Program-made: the position numbers and the translations under genes
Shown: positions 43,420-51,690 of the stretch, one piece after another
How the letters are laid out: each line of letters starts with the position of its first letter
Numbering within the stretch: position 1 is the stretch's first letter
DNA from: an uncultured Desulfobacter sp.
GTDB taxonomy: Bacteria; Desulfobacterota; Desulfobacteria; Desulfobacterales; Desulfobacteraceae
Length of the DNA: 64,000 nt
Direction: 5' to 3'
NCBI RefSeq assembly: GCF_963665355.1
Contig: NZ_OY762229.1
Coordinates: 3,100,001 to 3,164,000 of the forward strand
Notes under the pieces: generated by a model
What the model saw: only the letters and a program-made list of their open reading frames with translations
Databases searched by the model: none
Told to the model about the DNA's origin: nothing

Positions 43420-44892
43420 TTAAGGTTTCAGCCTGGCCCAGGGCTGTCCTTTTCCAGGATCATAACCCAACTGTTCAAGGATAGGTGCAGCTTCCGGCGG
43501 AGGCGTTCCGGGAGCCGGTCTTTTTAAAAACCAGAATAAAGTCAAAGAGGTCACAAATATAGCAAGCACAGGCCCGATAAAAGAGACGGCCAGGACACGC
43601 CAGGGCCTGCATGGTGCAGAGTACAGTTTGTTATTGTGGAAAATAGATGCAACCTTTCCGGCATGGCTTGTAACCCTTCGGGGAAACATGAAAGCATCTG
43701 TTATTATAAGATCATAGCGGCGTTTCCTTAATTTAAAAAATGTTCGGGCAAAGTGTACGATGCCGTGACGGCGGGGAATTATTTTTGAAAAAATATTTTT
43801 TTCTTCAAAGAACGCCACCCGGTTCCAGTCACAGAGGATGTCAATTCGCAATGGTTTATTGGTAAGGGTTCTGGCTGCCTGAACCATCGCCTCAGCCCAG
43901 TCTTCGATGGTGATATCGATAAGAACAGAGGCGATACGGTTTCTATCAAACCAGGCAGATCCAAGAATCTGACGTTTCTCTCCAAATGATACCGGGTTTT
44001 TCCATTTTCCGTATTGCTTTACAAAGGAGTGTGTGGCGGCAGCTTTCAGGGTGAGAAAAATTTCATGGTCGCCTGATATCAGACTTAGGACCATATCCCT
44101 GATTATCCTGAAAAGTGCAAAAAAAAGAGACAGGCCGCTGTTTGTCCCTTTTCTCAATTTCGAGATCATGTATAATCCATTTCTCTGGAAATAGTAGAGT
44201 CTTACCGGAGAGAATGGCTTGGCCCAGGGAAAATCGTGCTCTGCCCTGGCAGCGGTCACACAGGCGGCTTTTTGATTATTTTGTGTCAGCCTGAGGCACC
44301 AGTCCACATCATCGCTGAAAATGAAGTAGTTCCAGTCCATGACCCCAATTTGCCGGATGGCATCTGCTCTGACCATAAGGCAGCAGGCACTGGCATATTC
44401 GATATCTAATATGTCCGGAAGCTTCGGAGCTACTGCAAATCTGTTCCAGGCCTCTACGGTCAGTCTCCTTGCAAAATGGACGCCCCCGCCGGTTTCCTGA
44501 AGCGTCGAAGGCCTTGAGGATATGTAGATTGAAGGCGCCGCAAGAACATATTCCCTATGCTGATCCAGAAAATCCGCCAGCATTTCTATGCACTTGCCTT
44601 GGGGCATGGCATCATCGTCAAGAAGAAGAATATATTCACTGTTGTAAGAAAGAGATGAAAGCACGGCGCAGTTAAAGCCTCCGGTCCCGCCTAAGTTATG
44701 CCGGCTTTCAAGGATTGCCGTATTTGAAAATTTCCCTTTTATGGCTTCCAGCGTTCCGTCTGAAGACGCATTTTCAGTAATGGAAACAGGAATCCCTAAC
44801 GCCTCAAGCTTTGTTAAGAGCCTTAATACAGACTCTTTATGATTAAAGGAGACAATTGCTGCAGCAACCCTGGAATTTTGTAATCTGCTCAT
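43420..44892 (-). CDS. Glycosyltransferase family 2, GlfT2-like
   Basis: This is a 490-residue GT-A protein. The order of motifs (AAIVSFNHKESVLRLLTKL, ENASSDGTLEAIKG, YILLLDDDAMPQGK, DDVDWCLRL, ARAEHDFPWAKPFS) resembles galactofuranosyltransferase GlfT2 and rhamnosyl/galactofuranosyl GT2 enzymes. The C-terminal half is longer than a plain GT2 and contains a membrane segment (VLAVSFIGPVLAIFVTSLTL). A UDP-galactopyranose-mutase-like gene lies about 3 kb away, which fits galactofuranose. It is upstream of and probably co-transcribed with the GT2 gene at 42281. Confidence 0.85.
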   Translation of the reverse strand: MSRLQNSRVAAAIVSFNHKESVLRLLTKLEALGIPVSITENASSDGTLEAIKGKFSNTAILESRHNLGGTGGFNCAVLSSLSYNSEYILLLDDDAMPQGKCIEMLADFLDQHREYVLAAPSIYISSRPSTLQETGGGVHFARRLTVEAWNRFAVAPKLPDILDIEYASACCLMVRADAIRQIGVMDWNYFIFSDDVDWCLRLTQNNQKAACVTAARAEHDFPWAKPFSPVRLYYFQRNGLYMISKLRKGTNSGLSLFFALFRIIRDMVLSLISGDHEIFLTLKAAATHSFVKQYGKWKNPVSFGEKRQILGSAWFDRNRIASVLIDITIEDWAEAMVQAARTLTNKPLRIDILCDWNRVAFFEEKNIFSKIIPRRHGIVHFARTFFKLRKRRYDLIITDAFMFPRRVTSHAGKVASIFHNNKLYSAPCRPWRVLAVSFIGPVLAIFVTSLTLFWFLKRPAPGTPPPEAAPILEQLGYDPGKGQPWARLKP

Positions 44893-45034
44893 ATGCCATC
44901 CTTTGTTTGGGAGAATAATGATGGAGCTGCTTCATATCATAAACAGGGCTGCGGTGCAAACGGTAAAGCTTAATAGCAGATCTGGCCGCTTTCTGGTAAT
45001 CTGAAGCGACGGCTCTGTCAAACCAGCCACTGTT

Positions 45035-48000
45035 TTAATCTGTTACATTGATGGACCCTCCGATAAGCGGGGCGGCTCCCGAGGGAAGACTCGCTGAGCT
45101 TGAGGCCCTGGCGACAATAATATAGCTGCCGGCTTCGTCAAATTTATAAGAACAGGTTGGGGATAGGGAAAAGTCCTTAATAACGGTGTAGTTGTTATAA
45201 GGATCATATTCATCTGTACCGTAACCGGGGATAAGATCAAATCGGTAGTAGGTGTTATCAGAACAGTTATTAAGTGCCTGAACGGTCATGATGACCAGAT
45301 CACCGGTTTTAACATCCCTGCCCGAACTGAAATCCAGACCGGTTATCTGCAGACAGGTTTCTTCTAAATCACTGTCTGATACTACGCTAACAGAACCTCC
45401 CATAATCTGCTGATAACCACTTGAGAATCCCTGGTTGGAGGAGGCCATAACAACAACGATATAATTGCCGGGTTTTGTAAAGGTATAGGATACGGAATTG
45501 GAGGAAGAAAAGTTCTGAATGGTGGTGTAATTGTTATCCGGGTCATATTCTGCCGTACCGTAATTCGGGACAATGGCAAACCGGTAATACATCTGGGCAT
45601 CATCCTGATTAACCGCATTCATTGAGAAGGTCTGAACCGATCCCTGTTCAATGATTGAAGACGTGTTAATCCGGATATTGTCCACTTCATTTTCTTCATA
45701 AGGGTAATATCGAACAGCCAGGTCCTGAGTAAAATCGGGAATGTAAACGGAAACGTGATTGTCTGAGGGGGTTCCTGTACGAACGGCAATCGGAGTCGTC
45801 TGGTCAGGGCCGGTCTGCCAGAATTCGAATTTCATAGAACTATCCGAATTTATGTTATCAATGGTTAACAGGGAACCGGATATGGTTTGCGCCATTGTTT
45901 CATTCCGGTTTTTGTTTAAATAGACAAGCCCCTTCTCTCCATCTGAGCAGCCTACGGCCTGGACCGAAGCATGACTCACTGTAATATCGGAGCCGGAAAA
46001 TCGGGAATTAAAATTTTTAAAATCAAATATTGGAGAGGTACTTCCGTTTTCCACAAATGAGGAAAGCGTTTTCTGGATTCCATGCATATTATCAGAGAGA
46101 TGAAGACCATAATCATAAGCCCTGACGCCCCCCTGCATCCTGATGCCCGGCCCGGCGGCGCCCCCTGCAAGCTCTGTAAACCACAACCGTGTTGTGATCA
46201 TTTCATCATCCGATTCTTCGAATGATGAGAAATATGACGGGTTGGACGGATCCGGCATCCAGCCGTCTGACGGACCCCACTCTCCGTTTAATATGGGTTT
46301 ATTATGCAGCTGATTGGTGCTGAACCATGAAATCGCTCTGGATTGTTCTTCCACTACAGCCGTGTCCATGTAGTCAGCCGGATTATTCCAGGGTTCCCTG
46401 TTTCCAGGGAAATAAAGATGAGGCAGAGCCGCGTCAAACAGATTGCTGTAATAGCCGAAATTACCCAGTGCGCCGCGGGGATCCAAGGCGGTGGTTGATG
46501 AAAAAATCATGTGGGTGCCGTCAAGGGATCTGATGTATTCTGCCAGTTCTGTTACAAAGGCAACCCGGACCGCTGCATCTGTATTTGCATCTGAATCGGC
46601 AATGGTCCATTCCCAGGAATCCCATTCGTTGAGGATTTCATATCCGAGTACCGAACCCGGGTATCCGCTTTGGTTTACCTGGGTAATCACCCATTGCCAG
46701 CGGGCTTTACACATGGACAGTGCCTCGTCACTGTAAAAGAACTCATTGATATCACTTAAAGGACCGCCGTTTGAAGAGGACCAAGCTGTCCTGGAAAAAT
46801 AGTCATCATAATAAAAGGTATCAAACGGGCTGATAATTAAATATATTTCCCTTTCATAACACAGTTTGAGCAAATCCTTAAGAAAGGTGCCCATGGCAGT
46901 GTTATATGTGCCCATGGGGAATTCAATCCAATAGGCCCCGTTTGTGCCGTTAAAGTTTGCGTTGTTGTTTACGTTCAAAGAAAAATCTTCAAGAAAAATC
47001 CGCATGGTATTGATGCCGTTTTCTTTCAGCGTGTCCAGGTATGAGGTGACGGTTTCAAGGGCGTTGGCTTCTGAGGAAAAATCGTAAAGCGTACTGCCGG
47101 TCCATACATTCCCCTTGTACAGGTAACGGGTGGCCGCATCCTGCATGAGTAAATGATGGCCTACCGGAATGAAGTTGGCACCGTCTTCCCTCATGAAATA
47201 CCGTCCTCCGGGAGCCGGAAAAATACCTCCTTTGTATGTCTGCCGGTCCAGATTTGGATTAAAAGCCCATACAGCTGAAGTTGTAACGGGTCCCAGGGTT
47301 GATACAGTGCCGCAGTTGCCTTCTTCATCATAGGCCCGGACAGCAAAGTAATATGCCGTATTGGGTTCAAGGCCCATGACCCTTGCCGAGGCTGTTCCCC
47401 CTGACCAGGGGACCGGCAGATTTAAAGGCCAGTCCCTGCATTGGGAAAAATTGCTTTCATTGATGGACGAAGTGGAATATTTCACCTCAAATCCATAACA
47501 ATCTCCACCCTCTCCCTTATCTTCATCCGCAGAAGTCCACTGCAGCTTCACTGAATAAGGACGAACCTCCGACACGGAAATTGAGCCGACAGAACCAGGG
47601 GCAGTTATGTCCGAAGCAGGATGAAACTGGAGGGGAATATATGCGTCAGGCCCCTGCAGGCCTGACTGGGAGGCGTTGTCTGCGCTGCATATCAATTCCA
47701 CATATTCGTCCGGGCGGATCGGCGTGGTAAACCTGGCACTGGCAGGCGTGATGGACCGGTTGTCTGACCAGTCTCTGGTTTTCCCTGTGTCATCCGAAAT
47801 GACAATGACATTTATTTTCATCCAGTCTCCCTGGCCGGGGGGAGTCCTTAAGACAGCACTCCAGGGGATTTCAACTTCAATGCTGTAACCGGTATCTGTA
47901 TCTGAGTCATCATTGACCGTACCGTAATGGCTGACCATATAATTTACCCCAGAGGGAAGTTCTCCAGGCCCTGCAAGGCCGGCACTGCTCCCGCTACCGT

Positions 48001-48490
48001 TACCCTGGTTAAAACTTCGTCTTGAAACAATCCCGGTTCCGTTCTGGGGATCGGTGATATTGCCGATGTTCACCGCAAGATACCGGTCAGAGTCTGTCAG
48101 GTATTCCCCTCCTGAGTTATCCGGATCAAAGTACCACTCAATGGCGTCGTCATCATAATGTTCCCAGTACTCTCCTGAGCCGTCGCCGCCTCCGTCCGCC
48201 TGAAGGTTCTGATCCTCAACATAGGCACCAAGATAGAGATAGGAATCATCATAGGCAAAGTATAGGCGGATCCCCAGTTTATTGTGAAATCCACGGCTTA
48301 ACCGGATCATATTCTCTTCAGGCCATTCGCCGGAAGAGATTTCACCATCAATAACCGGGGTTCTTTCCATGCATAAAATTTTTAAAGAGACCTCGCCGGC
48401 ATGGGATAAGCCAATCGCTATTAACACGACAAAGGTTGGAATCAGGATTGATGCAAAAAAATTGCGGGGGTTTCCGTATGTTGGGATCAT
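45035..48490 (-). CDS. Secreted multidomain GH5-like glycoside hydrolase
   Basis: The protein has about 1151 residues and a signal peptide (ILIPTFVVLIAIGLSHAG). A CBM9/DOMON-like carbohydrate-binding domain (about 35-250: YLYLGAYVEDQNLQ, IEWYFDPDNSGGEY) is followed by a fibronectin type III domain (about 265-375). The catalytic TIM-barrel-like domain has NGINTMRIFLEDFS, GYEILNEWD (Glu622, likely acid/base) and PILNGEWG (Glu737, likely nucleophile), spaced as in clan GH-A. Two similar 80-residue C-terminal modules (YYRFAIVPNYGTAEYDP and YYRFDLIPGYGTDEYDP) follow. ATG 48490 has GGAGGG upstream. It may trim or process the surface polysaccharide or attack external glycans; it is a plausible type II secretion substrate. 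Confidence 0.87.
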   Translation of the reverse strand: MIPTYGNPRNFFASILIPTFVVLIAIGLSHAGEVSLKILCMERTPVIDGEISSGEWPEENMIRLSRGFHNKLGIRLYFAYDDSYLYLGAYVEDQNLQADGGGDGSGEYWEHYDDDAIEWYFDPDNSGGEYLTDSDRYLAVNIGNITDPQNGTGIVSRRSFNQGNGSGSSAGLAGPGELPSGVNYMVSHYGTVNDDSDTDTGYSIEVEIPWSAVLRTPPGQGDWMKINVIVISDDTGKTRDWSDNRSITPASARFTTPIRPDEYVELICSADNASQSGLQGPDAYIPLQFHPASDITAPGSVGSISVSEVRPYSVKLQWTSADEDKGEGGDCYGFEVKYSTSSINESNFSQCRDWPLNLPVPWSGGTASARVMGLEPNTAYYFAVRAYDEEGNCGTVSTLGPVTTSAVWAFNPNLDRQTYKGGIFPAPGGRYFMREDGANFIPVGHHLLMQDAATRYLYKGNVWTGSTLYDFSSEANALETVTSYLDTLKENGINTMRIFLEDFSLNVNNNANFNGTNGAYWIEFPMGTYNTAMGTFLKDLLKLCYEREIYLIISPFDTFYYDDYFSRTAWSSSNGGPLSDINEFFYSDEALSMCKARWQWVITQVNQSGYPGSVLGYEILNEWDSWEWTIADSDANTDAAVRVAFVTELAEYIRSLDGTHMIFSSTTALDPRGALGNFGYYSNLFDAALPHLYFPGNREPWNNPADYMDTAVVEEQSRAISWFSTNQLHNKPILNGEWGPSDGWMPDPSNPSYFSSFEESDDEMITTRLWFTELAGGAAGPGIRMQGGVRAYDYGLHLSDNMHGIQKTLSSFVENGSTSPIFDFKNFNSRFSGSDITVSHASVQAVGCSDGEKGLVYLNKNRNETMAQTISGSLLTIDNINSDSSMKFEFWQTGPDQTTPIAVRTGTPSDNHVSVYIPDFTQDLAVRYYPYEENEVDNIRINTSSIIEQGSVQTFSMNAVNQDDAQMYYRFAIVPNYGTAEYDPDNNYTTIQNFSSSNSVSYTFTKPGNYIVVVMASSNQGFSSGYQQIMGGSVSVVSDSDLEETCLQITGLDFSSGRDVKTGDLVIMTVQALNNCSDNTYYRFDLIPGYGTDEYDPYNNYTVIKDFSLSPTCSYKFDEAGSYIIVARASSSASLPSGAAPLIGGSINVTD

Positions 48491-48640
48491 GGTTCCCTCC
48501 TGGTGCTGGTTAAACATTATTACCGGAACGATTTATATTGTTTTAAAAAAAGATTTTATGACAGTAAAAATTGTTATTTTGTTGTCATGTGACTCCTTAG
48601 CCTCTATTGGTTTTAACAGCTCTCTTTCGGATCAGGCGGA

Positions 48641-51046
48641 CTATCTGTCAATAAGCATCGTATATTCTTGCCCTTCCATTATAACATGAATTGTATCTCG
48701 AAAAACTTCCTCTCCATCAGAGGTAGTAGCCTTTATAAGGTATAGCCCTCTAGTTAATTCACATTTCAGAGTGCTATCTCTATGATCGTACGAAGGCTCA
48801 GCATTTGAATAAAGAGGGGTATCATCCGTTGAATCACCGGAAGTATTGTATGTCATGGACACATCTCTAATATCGTCAAATGTTATATATATTTTTTCCA
48901 AAGTTTTTAAATCTTCCCCCTCGTGGAATGCAGGATACAAAAATACTGGAGTCAATGTAACATTTAATTTTTCACGGTCTTTACTCCCAAAAAGTTTCCA
49001 AGGTTGCTTAAACCGAATAGAGATATTCGCAGAATTAGTCAGTGAGGCTATGTATTTTTTTGAACCATTTTGGTACTTATAAAATTCTTTAATACCATTC
49101 ATTAAATCATTTTCATCAAATCCAGAATATAGGCCGTAACCATCAGCTAAATGTAAAGCTTGGGTTAGAAAATCTATGGCAAGTAGATTGGTTGCCTGTT
49201 CTTGAGTTAGGCCTCCATATTCTATATTGTATTCATAATCATCAAATGCCTCCTCAAAATCATTTATGTGCTCACAAATTTTTTCGCCTGATTTAAGCAA
49301 ATTATAGGCACCTTTTACGCCATTGTATAAATTTTTGAGGTTGCCTGTAACATCAAAAGCGCTTCCAAATTGTAATGCACGCATAGACCTCTTTGTGGCC
49401 GAATCCAACTCTGTTAATATCAGGTTATCAGCATCGGCTTTAATGCCGCCTAAATGACATGTGTTGGAATTGTCGGCTTGGGTTTGATAGCTAAGAGGCT
49501 TTATATCCGATTTTGCAGATTTCAATGCCTCGATACGCGAATCCGAAGTTTCAATAAACGGGGAGTCTTCAGGAAAATATTGAAATGTCGAATAATCTAC
49601 GAAAACAATCTCGTCATCTCCATTTACCAAATATAGGCCCAGGGTAAAGTCAATTTGTTCATCCCCTGATATTTTATATGTTAATCGTTTATTCTCTAAC
49701 CATGATGATAGGTTTGGAATAACATAATTAGTAGAAAGAGGTTCGGGGTTTTTGGTTAGATCTGATCCATTATCATAGAGGACTTCATCATCCCATGAAA
49801 TTCGAAAATATACATCATACTGTTCTGTCATACTCGGAAGTACGGCCGTATTAAAATATACTTTGAGGGTTTCATTTCGATAAATAGTCGGGCTATTGGT
49901 ATTTACATATATATGTGGGATTGCTATGGCAGTCTGTAAGGATTCACAGTCACATTGAGCGCCGTCTTCCCAACCCTCTCCTGCTTTCAGGTCAATAAAT
50001 GCCTGCAAACTCCCATCGTCGAAGTCTGCAATATAAAGGCAGTTGTTTACACCTAAATCAAGACCAACATTATCGTCTAATTGTGTTAAGTTTTTAAGGG
50101 CGTCGGGAATTGCCCCTTGGAGTTGATTGCCGTAGAGCTTGAGTTCGTTCAGGTTGGATAAATTACCAAGTTCTCCAGGAATGCTTCCGCTCAGTTGGTT
50201 TGAGGTAAGATAGAGCATTTTCAGGTTTGGCAAATCTCCAAGTTCAGAAGGAATGCTTCCACTCAGTTGATTGTACCCAAGAACAAGGTATACCAGGTTG
50301 GATAAATTACCAAGCTCGGAAGGAATGGATCCGGAGAGTTGGTTCAAATGAAGCAGGAGAGATTTCAGGTTTGACAAATTGCCAAGTTCTCCAGGGATAT
50401 TTCCGCTCAGTTCATTATAGGCAAGATCGAGGGCTGTCAGGTTGGGTAGATTCCCAAGCTCTGAAGGAATACTTCCGCTTAATTGGTTGCCCTCAAAACA
50501 TAGGGTTTCCAGGTTGGATAAATTCCCAAGCTCTGAAGGGATACTTCCGCTCAGTTGGTTGGAATTAAGTTGGAGTTCTATCAGGTTGGATAGATCCCCA
50601 AGTCCGGCAGGAATACTTCCGCTCAGTTGGTTTATGGAAAGAAGAAGGGTTTCCAGGTTGGATAAATTCCCAAGCTCTGAAGGAATACTTCCGCTTAATT
50701 GGTTGTCCTGAAGCCATAGGGTTTTCAGTTTGGATAGATTCCTAATTTCGGCAGGAATAGTTCCGCTCAGTTGGTTGTAGTCAAGATTAAGCTGAATAAC
50801 AGCATCAGATTCTACAGAGACGCCATACCAATTGCCTTCCGTCCCATATGCGCCAAACCCATCTGACTCCAGAGGCATTTGTTTCCAGTTGGTATTGTTA
50901 GTCCAGTTATCTCCATCAGTGGCATTGTATAATGCAATTAAGGCGGCGCGTTCACTTTCTGAAATATCTGCGTATGACCATGAGGGTAAAAGAAACAAAC
51001 TGAATGTGATAAGTGCCATGGAAACCAACCAATTATTGAGCTTCAT
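48641..51046 (-). CDS. Secreted plant-type leucine-rich-repeat protein
   Basis: The roughly 801-residue protein has a signal peptide (NNWLVSMALITFSLFLLP) and a cap resembling plant LRR N-terminal domains (ALIALYNATDGDNWTNNTNW). Ten perfect 24-residue repeats (consensus LxxLxLxxNQLSGSIPxELG) follow. Beyond residue 325 is a non-repeat region of about 470 residues with no recognised family, which contains helical and beta parts. ATG 51046 has a GGGGGA site. The repeat class, widespread in plants and in some environmental bacteria, suggests protein or glycan binding outside the cell. It lies 150 bp upstream of the GH5-like gene on the same strand. Confidence 0.88.
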   Translation of the reverse strand: MKLNNWLVSMALITFSLFLLPSWSYADISESERAALIALYNATDGDNWTNNTNWKQMPLESDGFGAYGTEGNWYGVSVESDAVIQLNLDYNQLSGTIPAEIRNLSKLKTLWLQDNQLSGSIPSELGNLSNLETLLLSINQLSGSIPAGLGDLSNLIELQLNSNQLSGSIPSELGNLSNLETLCFEGNQLSGSIPSELGNLPNLTALDLAYNELSGNIPGELGNLSNLKSLLLHLNQLSGSIPSELGNLSNLVYLVLGYNQLSGSIPSELGDLPNLKMLYLTSNQLSGSIPGELGNLSNLNELKLYGNQLQGAIPDALKNLTQLDDNVGLDLGVNNCLYIADFDDGSLQAFIDLKAGEGWEDGAQCDCESLQTAIAIPHIYVNTNSPTIYRNETLKVYFNTAVLPSMTEQYDVYFRISWDDEVLYDNGSDLTKNPEPLSTNYVIPNLSSWLENKRLTYKISGDEQIDFTLGLYLVNGDDEIVFVDYSTFQYFPEDSPFIETSDSRIEALKSAKSDIKPLSYQTQADNSNTCHLGGIKADADNLILTELDSATKRSMRALQFGSAFDVTGNLKNLYNGVKGAYNLLKSGEKICEHINDFEEAFDDYEYNIEYGGLTQEQATNLLAIDFLTQALHLADGYGLYSGFDENDLMNGIKEFYKYQNGSKKYIASLTNSANISIRFKQPWKLFGSKDREKLNVTLTPVFLYPAFHEGEDLKTLEKIYITFDDIRDVSMTYNTSGDSTDDTPLYSNAEPSYDHRDSTLKCELTRGLYLIKATTSDGEEVFRDTIHVIMEGQEYTMLIDR
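50081..50800 (-). repeat. Tandem 72-bp LRR-coding repeats (10 units)
   Basis: Ten contiguous 72-bp units encode 24-residue leucine-rich repeats with no insertions. Adjacent units share long identical stretches (for example those encoding NQLSGSIPSELG), so copy number may vary by recombination or slippage. Confidence 0.9.
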
Positions 51047-51223
51047 ATTCCCCCTTTTATCCCCCTTGTTATCCATTCGTATATATTAAGGTTAAGTTTA
51101 GAACTCATATTAATACACTCAAAAAAACAACCGGCCTATTTACTATTAATGATTTCAACTTGTTAAATTTGATAATGGATAGAATCGGATTTTTTTTTAC
51201 GAGTACATCAAAATTAAATAATT

Positions 51224-51237
51224 GGAGATTAATCTCC
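51224..51237. promoter_or_regulatory. 14-bp perfect palindrome upstream of the LRR gene
   Basis: GGAGATTAATCTCC is a perfect palindrome, and a half-site TAATCTCC follows 3 bp later. It lies about 178 bp upstream of the LRR gene start in a 644-bp gap and could be an operator, but no regulator is known. Confidence 0.35.
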
Positions 51238-51413
51238 GCCTAATCTCCTGCCATTGACCAGGATTAGTTCCCATCAATGACCCTCTTAATTTTTGATATC
51301 TTTATAGTCTTATGGTAATGAATTTTATAGGGAATATAATCATCCCCTGCCCTAAATGGCAACAGTAAATTTGAAATATTATAAAATTGATTTCTTGAGA
51401 GTCTGACAAATCA

Positions 51414-51679
51414 AGATTGGCGATAAACCACAACCCATCCCAAAAGACAAGAATGAATAGAATTAATCTTATTATTGGCGATAAACCACAACCCAGGCAA
51501 GAATTGGATGGATGTGTGGACAGCTGCCTCCGGCCCCACTATTGTATGCAGCCTGTAAGGCCTTCGGGTAAACTCCCTGGAGACCCTATCACTTACGGCT
51601 TCATCCCTGGGGTTCAGGATGAAAACGACAATTCGGTAATTTTGTTCGGACAACCCGTTTACGATCCCATCGCCAATCT
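51414..51679. repeat. 266-bp structured intergenic element bounded by inverted repeats
   Basis: AGATTGGCGAT at 51414-51424 is the exact reverse complement of ATCGCCAATCT at 51669-51679. Inside, a 22-bp sequence starting ATTGGCGATAAACC occurs at 51416 and 51474 (offset 58). A hairpin TTCATCC...GGATGAA lies at 51600-51623. The gap between the LRR gene and the dehydratase gene (51047-51690) holds no convincing protein. It may be a non-autonomous mobile element or a structured RNA. Confidence 0.5.
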
Positions 51680-51690
51680 GAATATAGGGG

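Noticed and set aside
50081-50800. CRISPR-like array
   Set aside because: The repeats are contiguous 72-bp coding units without spacers and encode leucine-rich repeats.
51416-51495. Minimal CRISPR (two 22-bp repeats)
   Set aside because: Only two copies, no cas genes, and the repeats lie inside an inverted-repeat-bounded element.
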